A stretch of DNA of 64,000 nt from Sansalvadorimonas sp965243775 (lineage in GTDB: Bacteria > Pseudomonadota > Gammaproteobacteria > Pseudomonadales > Endozoicomonadaceae), in assembly GCA_965243775.1 (NCBI GenBank), contig CBDEWF010000149.1, positions 26,648-90,647 on the forward strand. The letters are read 5' to 3'. The notes under the pieces were generated by a model. The model saw nothing but the letters and a program-made list of their open reading frames with translations. It was not told the origin of the DNA and made no database searches. Shown one piece after another: positions 1-8,997 of this stretch. Both the position numbers and the translations under genes were made by a program. Position 1 is the stretch's first letter. Each line of letters starts with the position of its first letter.

Positions 1-2
1 AA

Positions 3-872
3 GGAGATGTGGCTCCACTCAAGAACCTGGAGGCCCGTGTCTACGACAGCCTGGTGATGGGAGTGCGTGACTATGTTAACAAGAATGGCTTCAAGGGCGT
101 TGTTCTGGGTTTGTCTGGAGGGATTGACTCAGCACTGACTTTGGCAGTGGCTGTTGATGCTTTGGGAGCAGACCGGGTTGAAGCTGTCATGATGCCCTTC
201 CAGTACACAGCAGAGATCAGTAAAGAAGATGCTGCAGCTGAGGCCCGTGCTCTGGGAGTAAGTTACAAAGAGCTTCCCATCAAGTCCATGTATGATGCCT
301 TTATAGATACTCTGGCTGACGAGTTTGTCGGTACTGGGTGGGATACCACGGAAGAAAATCTGCAGTCACGCTGTCGTGGAGTGATGCTGATGGCGATCTC
401 CAACAAAAAGGGTTACCTGGTACTGACCACTGGTAACAAGAGTGAAATGGCTGTGGGTTACGCCACTCTGTATGGTGATATGGCGGGTGGCTTTGATGTT
501 CTGAAAGACGTACCCAAAACTCTGGTGTTTCGACTGTCTGAGTACCGTAATACAATTTCTCCGGTTATTCCTCAAAGGGTTATTGACCGTCCACCTTCTG
601 CGGAGCTGGCTCCTGACCAGGTCGATGAAGACAGCCTGCCTCCCTACGATATTCTGGATGCAATTCTGGAACTTTATATTGAGCAGGACCAGAGTGCGGA
701 AGCCATTATCGCTAATGGTTTTGACCGTGATGAGGTCTATCGTATTCTGCGGCTGGTAGATATTAATGAATACAAACGTCGTCAGGCTCCCGTTGGCGTC
801 CGTATTACTTCCCGGGGGTTTGGTAAGGACAGACGTTACCCGATAACCAGTGGCTGGCGCCCAGGGCTGTAA
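3..872 (+). CDS. nadE: Glutamine-dependent NAD+ synthetase, C-terminal synthetase domain (5' end outside window)
   Basis: The reading frame is open from the window edge, so the amidase (nitrilase-like) N-terminal half lies upstream. The visible part is the ATP-pyrophosphatase domain, which adenylates and amidates deamido-NAD+ to give NAD+. The PP-loop motif GLSGGIDSALT lies about 35 residues in, followed by the conserved TTGNKSEMAVGYATLYGDMAGG region that binds deamido-NAD, and the tail ITSRGFGKDRRYPITSGWR is typical of the two-domain bacterial enzyme. The GTG at 9 is very probably internal, because homologous two-domain enzymes continue in frame through this segment. It ends 2 bases before the next start, suggesting cotranscription with the metallo-hydrolase gene. 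Identification is secure; only the true start is unseen. Confidence 0.93.
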   Translation, partial: GDVAPLKNLEARVYDSLVMGVRDYVNKNGFKGVVLGLSGGIDSALTLAVAVDALGADRVEAVMMPFQYTAEISKEDAAAEARALGVSYKELPIKSMYDAFIDTLADEFVGTGWDTTEENLQSRCRGVMLMAISNKKGYLVLTTGNKSEMAVGYATLYGDMAGGFDVLKDVPKTLVFRLSEYRNTISPVIPQRVIDRPPSAELAPDQVDEDSLPPYDILDAILELYIEQDQSAEAIIANGFDRDEVYRILRLVDINEYKRRQAPVGVRITSRGFGKDRRYPITSGWRPGL

Positions 873-874
873 AG

Positions 875-1519
875 GTGATCGAAGAAAAAATGACCATGAT
901 TCGTGAAACATTTCCGGTTGGGCCATTAGGCTGTAACTGCACAATTATTGGCGACCCGATTACCAAAAAAGGTATTGTGGTTGACCCGGGCGGTGATGCT
1001 GACAAGATTCTGGAGCGGGTACAGGCCCATGGTTTGTTGATTGTTGCCTTGATTCATACCCATGCTCATCTGGATCATTTTCTTGCCAGTGGGGAACTGA
1101 AAGAGAAGACCGGAGCCCCCATTCATCTGCATAAGGATGACAAGTTCCTGTGGGACAGTCTGGAGATGCAGTGCCGGATGTTTGGTGTGCCCTACAAACC
1201 CGTTCCAGGGCCAGATTTCTGGCTGCAGGATGATGAGCAGTTGTGTTGCTGTAATGGTGTGGCCATGCATACACCCGGCCATAGCCCCGGCTCTATGAGT
1301 TTCTGGTTTGAGGATGAAAAGCTGTTGATTGCCGGTGACACCCTGTTCCGAAGATCTATTGGGCGGACTGATTTATGGGGTGGGGACTACAACACAATTG
1401 AAAAGTCTATCCGCACCCGTCTCTACACTCTGGACGAGGAAGCGACTGTGGTGGCAGGCCATGGGCCAGACACCACTATTGGTGAAGAGATGAGGGAAAA
1501 TATGGTAATCAAGGGTTAG
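875..1519 (+). CDS. MBL-fold hydrolase, YcbL/type II glyoxalase-like
   Basis: A metallo-beta-lactamase-fold protein of about 210 aa. The metal-binding signature HTHAHLDH is present near residue 63, with further ligands in HTPGHSPGS, AGDTLF and VVAGHGPDT, in the order expected for small glyoxalase II-like thioesterases such as E. coli YcbL. The length fits the short, single-domain subgroup and not full-length GloB, which carries an extra C-terminal helical domain. The listed start is a GTG two bases after nadE; in-frame ATGs at 890 and 896 are equally plausible, and the one at 896 agrees best with YcbL-type N-termini. The substrate cannot be read from the sequence; a thioester such as S-lactoylglutathione is only the family default. 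A strong hairpin follows 23 bases after the stop. Confidence 0.85.
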   Translation: MIEEKMTMIRETFPVGPLGCNCTIIGDPITKKGIVVDPGGDADKILERVQAHGLLIVALIHTHAHLDHFLASGELKEKTGAPIHLHKDDKFLWDSLEMQCRMFGVPYKPVPGPDFWLQDDEQLCCCNGVAMHTPGHSPGSMSFWFEDEKLLIAGDTLFRRSIGRTDLWGGDYNTIEKSIRTRLYTLDEEATVVAGHGPDTTIGEEMRENMVIKG

Positions 1520-1541
1520 AACAGGATTACTGGACAGGAGA

Positions 1542-1572
1542 GTAGTGGTCCAAATGTGTGTTGGACCACTAC
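1542..1572. terminator. Hairpin between convergent genes
   Basis: A perfect 12-bp stem (GTAGTGGTCCAA with its complement) encloses a 7-nt loop between the convergent MBL hydrolase and acyltransferase genes. Only short T-runs follow, so it is either a weak bidirectional terminator or an mRNA 3'-end hairpin. Confidence 0.6.
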
Positions 1573-1575
1573 GGT

Positions 1576-2490
1576 TTAGCTTTCCATCTCAGTCAGCCTT
1601 TTGTCTTTCTCTTCCCAAAGGTGATTTACCCAGGTCTGAATATCCCTGCGGTAGCTCTCATCTGAGAGGTAGTCTTTGCCCAGGTATTTTTCATCAATCC
1701 GGGTACTCTCAATATGGACCTTTACCTGCGGGCAGCGGCCACATAGAAATGCCCAAAAGTCTGGAATTTTGCCATCATAACTCAGGGTGATATTCAACAG
1801 GTTCTGCAGGTTGTCACCCATGGCTCCGAGTACAAACCCGACACCTCCCGCCTTGGGTTTAAGCAGGTGCTGGAAAGGTGACTGCTGCTTCCTATGCTTG
1901 GCTTCCGTAAAACGGGTACCTTCGGCAAAGTTATAAATACTGACAGGTAAACCCTTGAACTTTTCGCAGGCTCTGCGGGTTGTTTCCAGATCCTTGCCTT
2001 TTTTCTCAGGATGTTTTTCCAGATAGTCTCGGCTGTATCGCTTCATAAACGGAAAATCCAGTGCCCACCAGCACAACCCAAGAACCGGTACCCAGATCAG
2101 CTCCTGCTTAAGAAAAAACTTCAGCTGGGGCACTTTGCCGTTCAAAATTCTCTGCACAATAACAATATCTGCCCAGGATTGGTGGTTACTGGTGATCAGG
2201 TAGGAAGCGTTTTTTTCCAGCCTGTTATCGCCAGTGACCTGAAGCTGCATGGGGCTGCACAGTATCATGATGCCAGTGTTTACCAGGGTCCACCCAGCTA
2301 CGACTCCATTGAGAAGGTTGCTACAGAGCAAGCGTACAGCCCGAGCAGGAATCAGAGCCTTGACCAGAGCAAACAGAAACAGTGGAATACAGAACAGTAA
2401 GGTATTTACAACTAACAATAAAAACGCAAGACAACCCCGCAATACGGGAGGAAGAAAAGCCAGCATAAACAACCCTGTTTTTCTAATCAT
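1576..2490 (-). CDS. PlsC-family acyltransferase, YihG-like
   Basis: A 304-aa inner-membrane acyltransferase of the lysophosphatidate acyltransferase superfamily. An N-terminal hydrophobic stretch (residues about 7-45) precedes the catalytic block NHQSWAD (HX4D) and the substrate-binding block EGTRFT. The segments LKQELIWVPVLGLCWWALDFPFMKR and KGKDLETTRRACEKF match the E. coli YihG subgroup rather than PlsC itself. It probably transfers an acyl chain to a lysophospholipid at the cytoplasmic face of the membrane; in E. coli, YihG influences phospholipid acyl composition, but the exact acceptor here is inferred. It is convergent with the upstream MBL gene and lies downstream of pta on the same strand, about 115 bases away, without obvious coupling. 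Confidence 0.85.
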   Translation of the reverse strand: MIRKTGLFMLAFLPPVLRGCLAFLLLVVNTLLFCIPLFLFALVKALIPARAVRLLCSNLLNGVVAGWTLVNTGIMILCSPMQLQVTGDNRLEKNASYLITSNHQSWADIVIVQRILNGKVPQLKFFLKQELIWVPVLGLCWWALDFPFMKRYSRDYLEKHPEKKGKDLETTRRACEKFKGLPVSIYNFAEGTRFTEAKHRKQQSPFQHLLKPKAGGVGFVLGAMGDNLQNLLNITLSYDGKIPDFWAFLCGRCPQVKVHIESTRIDEKYLGKDYLSDESYRRDIQTWVNHLWEEKDKRLTEMES

Positions 2491-2604
2491 TGCCTGACCG
2501 TGTTTATCCGGCCGGCTGCTTTATCATATGGTCAGACCCCTTTATCTGACCATTCGGAAAGAAATTTATCAGTCAGGCAGTATATGACTCAAGTTAATTT
2601 GTTT

Positions 2605-4719
2605 CTATTTCTGGGCGGCCTGGACGGCTGTCAGGGCAATGGTATAGACAATATCATCCACCAGTGCTCCCCGTGAAAGATCATTTACCGGTTTGTTCAG
2701 GCCCTGCAGCATGGGGCCAACGCTGATAACGTTAGCACTGCGCTGAACAGCCTTGTAAGTTGTGTTGCCGGTGTTCAGGTCAGGAAAAACAAAGACAGTT
2801 GCCTGACCTGCAACAGGACTGCCTGGAGCCTTACTTTTGGCTACCGATGCAATAGCCGCTGCATCATACTGAAGCGGACCATCAATGAGCAGATCAGGTT
2901 CCCGCTCTTTGGCAATTCGAGTGGCTTCCCGAACTTTTTCTACATCAGTACCCTGCCCTGACTGGCCGGTACTATAACTGATCATGGCTACCTTGGGTTC
3001 GATGCCAAAGGTTCTGGCTGATCGGGCGCTCTGGATAGCTATGCTGGCCAGCTGTTCGGCATTCGGATCCGGGTTTACAGCGCAATCGGCATAGACCACA
3101 ACCTGATCAGGCAGAAGCATAAAAAATAGGGAAGACACCAGTCCGGCATCAGGGCAGGTTTTAATTAACTGGAAGGCTGGACGAATGGTGTTGGCTGTCG
3201 TATGCACGGCACCTGATACCAAACCATCAACATCACCTTCTGCCAGCATCATGGTGCCCAGAACCACGCTGTCTTCCAGCTGGGCTTCAGCCATGGCTGC
3301 ATTAACGCCTTTATGGCTGCGCAGCCTGACCATGGCATCAACATATTGAGAGCGTATGGCGTCAGGGTTGAGGATCACAAGATCATCCGGCAGAACGATA
3401 TCCAGCCCTCGGGCGATCTCCTGCACATGATCCGGGTTACCCAGAAGAACACAGCGGGCAATATTCTTTTCATGGCACACCACGGCTGCCTGAATGGTAC
3501 GGGGCTCTTCCCCCTCGGGAAGAATAATCTGCTTGTCACAAGCCTGGGCCCGTTCAACCAGAATGTGACGGAAAGCGGGAGGTGTCAGGTGCTCTTTGTG
3601 AGGTTTACCACAGTGCTGGTGCAGCTGCTCAATATCAATATGTTCGGCGACGGTGTTCATCACGCTTTCCATGCGCTCAACGTCATCGGCTGGAACTTCC
3701 GGGTTCATTCGATCTAGACGGGTAGCGGTATCGTAGGAGTTACATCCGGTCAACATAACCGGCAGCTGTGAAGCGATTATAGCAGGCTGGCACAGGCGCA
3801 TAATTCCTTCGGGAGGGCGTTCGCCGTTGGTCAGTAACAGCCCGGCCAAAGGAATGCCGTTACTGGCTGCCATGCAGGTTGCCAGCACAATATCTTCCCG
3901 GTCGCCTGGTGCAATAATCAGGGCTCCAGCCACAAAGTGCTGGGTAATATTGGCGGAAGTACGGGCGCAGAGGATTCGTTTGCTGACTCTCCGCTGGCAG
4001 ATCATTCCTTCATTGATAATCTGTGCATCCAGTAGATCACAGATATCCTTGGTGCGGGGAGAAGATAACTGTGTCGACCAGGGAATATGCCCCAAGGGAG
4101 GGAAGCTTTTGACTGGCATACGGGGCAGTAGCTTCAGTTCACCCGGTTGTGTTCCCAAACGTTGCTCAAGTTTTTCAGGCAGCTTGTTCAGGATATATCC
4201 CAGAATCTGGGGGTTACGGATGCCGCCGTAGTTATCTGCACTGATTCTCAAATGGTCAGCTAACTCCCTTGGTGTACTTTCGTCGGCTCTGGCCACAATA
4301 ATGATGTCAGCACTAAGAGTGCGGGCCAGGTCACTGTTAAAGCGAGTAATCCAGGGAGAGTGGCGGGTAGGTGTCAAACCTTCAACGACTATGGCGTCAG
4401 CAGCACTGACAGCCTCAGCTTCGGTTCCGACTACCTGCTGGAAAAGGGTAACAACTTCTTCCAGTATCTCATCGCGCCTGTTTTGGCCCAGCATATCTTC
4501 AACATGGTCAAAACTGATCGGTTTTGGAGGCTTCTGGTGAATGGTCTTGCTGGCAAAGAGAGTGGAGCGTTCTTCTCCTGTGTCAGAGTGGTGCTGTTGG
4601 GCGATGGGTTTGCAGAATCTTACTTTCAGTCCGACCCGTTCCAGGGATCGTACCAACCCCAGTGCTACAGATGTCAGGCCCGCGCCGTAGCTGGTTGGGG
4701 TGATATAAAAGACGTGCAT
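2605..4719 (-). CDS. pta: Phosphate acetyltransferase
   Basis: A 704-aa protein, the long Pta type (E. coli Pta is 714 aa). It interconverts acetyl-CoA and acetyl phosphate in the cytosol. The N-terminal BioD-like P-loop region starts MHVFYITPTSYGAGLTSVALG and keeps the fold though the P-loop is degenerate; a DRTGG-type regulatory region follows (about residues 220-330), and the catalytic PTA domain fills the C-terminal half, with the blocks LPEGEEPRTIQAA, GLVSGAVHTTANTIRPAFQ and NTGNTTYKAVQRSANV. No acetate kinase gene adjoins it, unlike the usual ackA-pta pair. This matters because the glycine reductase encoded 30 kb away produces acetyl phosphate, which Pta could convert to acetyl-CoA. Identification is secure; the metabolic link is inference. 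Confidence 0.96.
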   Translation of the reverse strand: MHVFYITPTSYGAGLTSVALGLVRSLERVGLKVRFCKPIAQQHHSDTGEERSTLFASKTIHQKPPKPISFDHVEDMLGQNRRDEILEEVVTLFQQVVGTEAEAVSAADAIVVEGLTPTRHSPWITRFNSDLARTLSADIIIVARADESTPRELADHLRISADNYGGIRNPQILGYILNKLPEKLEQRLGTQPGELKLLPRMPVKSFPPLGHIPWSTQLSSPRTKDICDLLDAQIINEGMICQRRVSKRILCARTSANITQHFVAGALIIAPGDREDIVLATCMAASNGIPLAGLLLTNGERPPEGIMRLCQPAIIASQLPVMLTGCNSYDTATRLDRMNPEVPADDVERMESVMNTVAEHIDIEQLHQHCGKPHKEHLTPPAFRHILVERAQACDKQIILPEGEEPRTIQAAVVCHEKNIARCVLLGNPDHVQEIARGLDIVLPDDLVILNPDAIRSQYVDAMVRLRSHKGVNAAMAEAQLEDSVVLGTMMLAEGDVDGLVSGAVHTTANTIRPAFQLIKTCPDAGLVSSLFFMLLPDQVVVYADCAVNPDPNAEQLASIAIQSARSARTFGIEPKVAMISYSTGQSGQGTDVEKVREATRIAKEREPDLLIDGPLQYDAAAIASVAKSKAPGSPVAGQATVFVFPDLNTGNTTYKAVQRSANVISVGPMLQGLNKPVNDLSRGALVDDIVYTIALTAVQAAQK

Positions 4720-4751
4720 TCCCGATACTCGCTCTGATAATAATGATTCTC

Positions 4752-4940
4752 TAGGGTGTGTTCACAATTAAACAGCGAACTCAGCGTTCCCGAGAGTTCC
4801 TATGGCAAGGCACAGTGCCGCAGGAATGCTTTGCTTGCCTTTCAAGGCGCTGTAACGCAGCCATAGGGGCTCTCAGGAGCGCCCTTCGGGTGGCCCTAAA
4901 AGCGGCCACTGAGTTGATGTTTAATTGTGAACACACCCTA
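4752..4940. repeat. 189-bp inverted-repeat element (MITE-like)
   Basis: The outermost 22 bases at each end are perfect inverted repeats (left end reads TAGGGTGTGTTCACAATTAA, right end is its complement). Homology of the arms continues inward imperfectly: a CTATGGC block near 4800 is mirrored by GCCATAG near 4860, so most of the element can fold into one long hairpin. It has no coding capacity and sits between pta and the potassium channel gene. This is the architecture of a miniature inverted-repeat transposable element or of a dispersed palindromic repeat. No clear target duplication was seen. The remaining bases to 5073 hold nothing recognisable. Confidence 0.7.
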
Positions 4941-5073
4941 TTTCACTCATTGTACCCAAACAGAACAGGCCGTTCTTTGATACATTGCAGGAATTATCAG
5001 AAATGCACATTCAGCTAAACAAAAAACAACTTAAAAGTGTGGCAACAGCTACCATGCATTCAGTAGTACTTCC

Positions 5074-6138
5074 TTATTGAGCTTTTTCCAAAGTGTGCCA
5101 GCTTACTTCTGGTGCCATCAAACGATGTTGTGACATGTAGTAAACCAGGTGACCGGCTTTTACCGGATGGTCAGCGGGAGGATTAAGCACCAGGTCATTG
5201 CCGTGGATACTTTCCGCCAAACCAAGTACCAATACATCATTCTGGGCTTTAAGTTGGCTGATCAGTTCACCAAAGTAACAACCTTGAAAATAGTCGGGAA
5301 CCCTGAGACTAAACTGGGTGGGGCCAGTCAATGTGTTAAGCAGCTGGGCCTGTACCCGGGATGAACCAGGATCTTGGGCAGAGCGTACCAGCATTTCGGT
5401 GGTGGTGCTGATATGGCACTCGACTTCCGGAGCATGGGCTTTTAGAAGGGCTGCTTTATCAGCCTGCTCGAAATGGCAGACGATATGAGCATTGGTTCCG
5501 GCTGCTGTCAGGCTCAGGGCTGTGGTCAGAGTGCTCTCATCGCTGATGCCGGCAATAATGATCCGACTGGCGTCCTTGATCGCAGCACGGTGCCAGACAT
5601 CTTCTGAAGCCAGGCTCTCGGCCTGGACAAAGTGCAGGCGATCAGGATCCGGGTTTTCCATTTTGTGATTGGAAACCAGAACGATCTCGCGGTTTTCCCG
5701 GCGAATATCACCAAAGATCAGCTCGATCATGCGGGCAGTGCTGTCTCGATGCCAGCCCATGATAACGATATGGTTATGCAACCGGCCGTTGAAGTCCAGT
5801 TGTCCTTTCATTGCTCTTCTCCAGCCATCAACGATAACAGTGGTCATTTTACCGATCAAGGCAGCAAACAGAATAACGCCGCCGGGAATCACAAACAGAC
5901 TGACAACAGCCTGCCCGGGCGGTGTTGATGGAGAAAAATCTCCATAGCCTACCGTGGATGCTGTCACCAGATAAAAATAATAAAAGGTTCCAAAGCTGGT
6001 CAGATCGTGCTCACCTGTTTTAATGAGCAGGAACCAGGAGGTGACAAAATGCAAAAGCACAATCAGCCCCAGAAAAGTCCAGCGCAGCTTCAGCATTTGC
6101 AAGTTTATCCTCAGGACCGCCCTGACGACAGGATTCAT
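5074..6138 (-). CDS. Two-TM potassium channel with RCK/TrkA-N domain
   Basis: A 354-aa membrane protein. A first transmembrane helix (about residues 18-38), a pore loop with the K+ selectivity filter STVGYGDFSP, and a second helix (about 80-102) form a minimal channel of the KcsA/MthK type. A cytosolic RCK module follows, starting HIVIMGWHRDS (a Rossmann-like beta-alpha-beta) and containing the TrkA-N pattern IIAGISDESTLTTALSLTAAG. A short TrkA-C-like tail follows. The architecture is that of ligand- or nucleotide-gated bacterial K+ channels such as MthK; it is shorter than E. coli Kch, which has six helices. It stands alone between a repeat element and a broken small gene, with no operon partner. 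Confidence 0.88.
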   Translation of the reverse strand: MNPVVRAVLRINLQMLKLRWTFLGLIVLLHFVTSWFLLIKTGEHDLTSFGTFYYFYLVTASTVGYGDFSPSTPPGQAVVSLFVIPGGVILFAALIGKMTTVIVDGWRRAMKGQLDFNGRLHNHIVIMGWHRDSTARMIELIFGDIRRENREIVLVSNHKMENPDPDRLHFVQAESLASEDVWHRAAIKDASRIIIAGISDESTLTTALSLTAAGTNAHIVCHFEQADKAALLKAHAPEVECHISTTTEMLVRSAQDPGSSRVQAQLLNTLTGPTQFSLRVPDYFQGCYFGELISQLKAQNDVLVLGLAESIHGNDLVLNPPADHPVKAGHLVYYMSQHRLMAPEVSWHTLEKAQ

Positions 6139-6269
6139 GCTTATCTCCCTGACTTGTTTTATGACGGGGAAACTAGCAGTCGCTGATTACCGGGGTCAAT
6201 AGAGCGGGGCACCAACTTAAACAGTTATCTGTACCCATTACTATATTACGCTGGTTCTTGCGATCGCTT

Positions 6270-6640
6270 CTAGCGGAAATACCAGTTCACGGCCAGCACA
6301 GTGGCTATAGTCACCAGTAGGCTGCCGAAGGTCACAATGTCTTGGCGGTTGATAGATGTATGAATTTCTGTACTTAAATCGGAGCGTACAGAACCGATTT
6401 CACTGCACAATTCATGGTAGTTTTTTCCACGCACATGCGAACATCAGCAATTTCATTACGAAGTTTGTGGAAATTCTGGTCTGTTCTCATCTGCATTTGC
6501 ATTTGCAAAATGGCTTCCTGCATGACCAGAATATCCTTCTTAGAGGCTATATAGTCAGGGTCAAGAAAAACACTGACCTGGTAGGCAAGCTCCTCATCAA
6601 TCCCTACCTTTTGAAGCTGGTCGTACGGTTGCCTGGACAT
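6270..6640 (-). pseudogene. Coiled-coil/C-terminal TM protein (DUF1640-like) split by frameshift in an A6 run
   Basis: On the minus strand a frame begins at 6640 (MSRQPYDQLQKVGIDEELAY) and runs as a predicted coiled coil rich in Met, Gln and Lys, then reaches a run of six A (T6 at 6421-6426 on the plus strand). In the original frame it stops at about 6374. Dropping one A moves it into a frame that continues the coiled coil (SEIGSVRSDLSTEIHTSIN) and ends in a hydrophobic anchor (VTFGSLLVTIATVLAVNWYF) with a stop at 6270. This architecture resembles DUF1640-type proteins: an N-terminal helix, coiled coil, and one C-terminal membrane segment. The break may be a real mutation, a sequencing error in the homopolymer, or slippage. 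The family match is by architecture only. Confidence 0.6.
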
Positions 6641-6652
6641 ATGGGCATACCA

Positions 6653-6799
6653 ATGAAGAAGCTCCGCAAGCTTAACCTATTAATCTTGTTATGCTGTACT
6701 ACAGTATTCCCACTCAGCCAATTGAAACTGGGTGCTGAAGCAGGTAGAGCTTATCTGTTGAGAAAAAATTCAGCTCAGGGTAAGAGTCTGGTAAGTTGA
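6653..6799 (+). CDS. Possible 48-aa secreted or membrane peptide
   Basis: A short frame starts MKKLRKLNLLILLCCTTVFP, a basic n-region followed by a hydrophobic core like a signal peptide, and ends after 48 residues. No convincing ribosome-binding site precedes it, and I recognise no family. It lies in the otherwise empty 255 bases upstream of the SbmA-type transporter. It could easily be chance. Confidence 0.2.
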   Translation: MKKLRKLNLLILLCCTTVFPLSQLKLGAEAGRAYLLRKNSAQGKSLVS

Positions 6800-6895
6800 A
6801 TCTGTAAGAGTGAACTGTTTATGTATCTGGATACCCCGTTGCATATAGGCACGGGGGAGTTAATTCCAGGTCAGCCTGTTTGGAAACAATAATCT

Positions 6896-7894
6896 ATGTT
6901 CAAATCGTTTTTCCTTAATAAGAAGTGGTTCCACTGGTCACTGCTTGGGTCTGCCATTATCCTCGGAGTGACTTGGTACAAGGTTCAGCTGGATGTAAAA
7001 ATTAACGAATGGTTTGGTACCTTTTACAACATCATTCAGGAAGCACTGGGGAATCCAGGGAAACATGATTTCGATACCTTTCTGGATCAGTGCCTGACCT
7101 TTGTCGAGATCGCCGGTATTTATATTATTGTGGCGGTGTTGCTGGACTTTTTCGTCAAACACTTTGTGTTTCGCTGGCGAACAGCCATGAACGATTACTA
7201 CATGGAACACTGGCACAGGCTGCGTCATATTGAAGGTGCAGCCCAGCGGGTGCAGGAAGATACCATGCGCTTTGCCCGTATTGTAGAAAGCCTGGGTATT
7301 GCCCTGATGCGTTCGCTGATGACTCTCGCAGCTTTCCTGCCAATTCTCTGGGGCTTGAGTGTACACGTTAAGGAGCTGCCCTGGATTGGCCATGTTGACC
7401 AGGCTCTGGTATTTATTGCAATTTTGTCAGCGGCCTGCGGTACCATTCTTTTGGCTCTTGTGGGCATTAAACTGCCAGGTCTGGAGTTTAATAACCAGAG
7501 GGTTGAAGCCGCTTATCGGAAAGAGCTGGTTTTGGGAGAGGACCATGAAGAGCGAGCTGATCCGCCGACCGTGCGGGAGCTGTTCAGCCATGTTCGCAAG
7601 AACTACTTTACTCTCTACCTGCATTACCTGTACTTTGATATTGCCAAGTGGTCGTACCTGCAGTTCAGTGTCATTATTCCTTATATTGCCATGGGGCCGA
7701 CAATAGTTGCTGGTGCCATCACTCTGGGTGTGATGCAACAGGTTATCCGGGCCTTTGGCAAGGTGGAAGAGTCGTTCCAGTTCCTGGTGAATTCCTGGTC
7801 TGTTATTGTTGAGTTGATGTCTATCTACAAACGCCTGAAAGCTTTTGAGAATGAGATTGATGGCAAGCCCCAGGCTGCTATTGAAACAGCCTGA
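6896..7894 (+). CDS. SbmA/BacA-type peptide transporter (short form)
   Basis: A 332-aa polytopic inner-membrane protein of the SbmA/BacA family, which imports proline-rich peptides, microcins and related compounds using the proton gradient. Diagnostic blocks are VFRWRTAMNDYYMEHW, the near-invariant LRHIEGAAQRVQEDTMRFA, GIKLPGLEFNNQRVEAAYRKELV, PPTVRELFSHVRKNYF and the tail SVIVELMSIYKRLKAFE. E. coli SbmA is 406 aa; this one begins directly at the segment corresponding to about SbmA residue 80 and lacks the first periplasmic portion and associated helix. Since the start MFKSFF is natural and the rest is intact, it looks like a family variant rather than a truncation. In symbionts BacA proteins are needed for coping with host antimicrobial peptides; that role here is inference. 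Confidence 0.87.
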   Translation: MFKSFFLNKKWFHWSLLGSAIILGVTWYKVQLDVKINEWFGTFYNIIQEALGNPGKHDFDTFLDQCLTFVEIAGIYIIVAVLLDFFVKHFVFRWRTAMNDYYMEHWHRLRHIEGAAQRVQEDTMRFARIVESLGIALMRSLMTLAAFLPILWGLSVHVKELPWIGHVDQALVFIAILSAACGTILLALVGIKLPGLEFNNQRVEAAYRKELVLGEDHEERADPPTVRELFSHVRKNYFTLYLHYLYFDIAKWSYLQFSVIIPYIAMGPTIVAGAITLGVMQQVIRAFGKVEESFQFLVNSWSVIVELMSIYKRLKAFENEIDGKPQAAIETA

Positions 7895-8061
7895 GATTGC
7901 TCTGGCCTGTTCGCCGCATATATGGGTAACAGGCCAGCGCCCCGGATCCTGTCCGGATCAAGTGGCTTGCCGTATTCTCAGTAGAGATGGTGTACTGTTT
8001 CTGTTCAAAAAATCCGGGCGCAAGATGGGCTAAAAAATAGTAATAATTGCCCGGTTGGCGT

Positions 8062-8997
8062 TTATGCCTTTGATGGCTTCTTCTTCACCTCAACGTTCTC
8101 ATGTTGATAGACTTTTATTATGTGAAATGGATTTTGTTGCAGCCTGCTAGCAAGCATTGAAAGAAACACTAAAGATTGTTCTTGAGAGGCCTGATAAGCC
8201 ACATCTCCTGGAATAAACATAACCATTTCCCTAGTGCCTGTCACCATTACACCAAAGAGAGAAAAGGTTTTTCCATACTCCGTTGTTATAACAAAATAAC
8301 TCACATTGCCTTGAACAAGTCTGTCTGTTATATAGTCAAAACTCTGATCCATCTCTGCAAAGTCACTTTTCCTCAAATAGTTTTCCAACTGATCTGTATT
8401 GTTGAAGTATGATAGAAAACAATTCTCCAGGTCGTTGTACCATTTCTGCTCAGGTTGAGATGGTGAGTAAATTTTGTACCCACAGTCACATAAGAGTTCA
8501 GGAATATCAAACGCATGCATGGTAAATTTGATAAAAATTTTTTTTTGCTGCGGCAAAGGCAATACGACAACAGGCTGACTTATTTCTGTTTCCGTAGCTT
8601 CATGCTTTTCATAAGAAGTATCTGCTGCAGCTAAATTTGAATGCGTATTTTTTACTGAGTCTGGATAATGTTGTATTGCATCTGCTGCCTGAGATTCAGA
8701 ATATAATAATAGTTTCTTACTAGTTATTTGAGAAGCGATTGAATGAGGGTCCAGCCCTTTAGTAACAGGCGCTTTAAGCGAGGGTAAGGGTTTGTTTATT
8801 TCATCAATACTTTGAATAACACTGTTACAGTGAGAACAGGCAAAAGTTTTATCCTCCAGCATAGTGATGCGCACCATAGTATTACACTTTCCACACATTT
8901 TGAGTGGGCCAGCATAAACAGCTGTGATCATCAGCATGGAGAAAAAGGTCATTATCGTTCCATGAAGCAGTGCTGACCATAAACTATAGTGCTGCAT
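8062..8997 (-). CDS. Exported protein with N-terminal zinc ribbon, function unknown
   Basis: A 311-aa protein. I chose the internal ATG at 8997 because a GGGA ribosome-binding site lies just upstream, while the first in-frame ATG (9039) has none. From this start there is a signal peptide (hydrophobic residues about 8-28, ending AVYA), immediately followed by a CxxC-x15-CxxC zinc ribbon (Cys35, Cys38, Cys54, Cys57). A low-complexity linker (about 60-140) leads to a C-terminal region of about 150 aa with mixed alpha/beta character. A cysteine zinc ribbon directly behind an export signal is unusual, since such cysteines oxidise in the periplasm. I recognise no family. It is a single gene divergent from the glycosyltransferase gene. 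Confidence 0.65.
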   Translation of the reverse strand: MQHYSLWSALLHGTIMTFFSMLMITAVYAGPLKMCGKCNTMVRITMLEDKTFACSHCNSVIQSIDEINKPLPSLKAPVTKGLDPHSIASQITSKKLLLYSESQAADAIQHYPDSVKNTHSNLAAADTSYEKHEATETEISQPVVVLPLPQQKKIFIKFTMHAFDIPELLCDCGYKIYSPSQPEQKWYNDLENCFLSYFNNTDQLENYLRKSDFAEMDQSFDYITDRLVQGNVSYFVITTEYGKTFSLFGVMVTGTREMVMFIPGDVAYQASQEQSLVFLSMLASRLQQNPFHIIKVYQHENVEVKKKPSKA

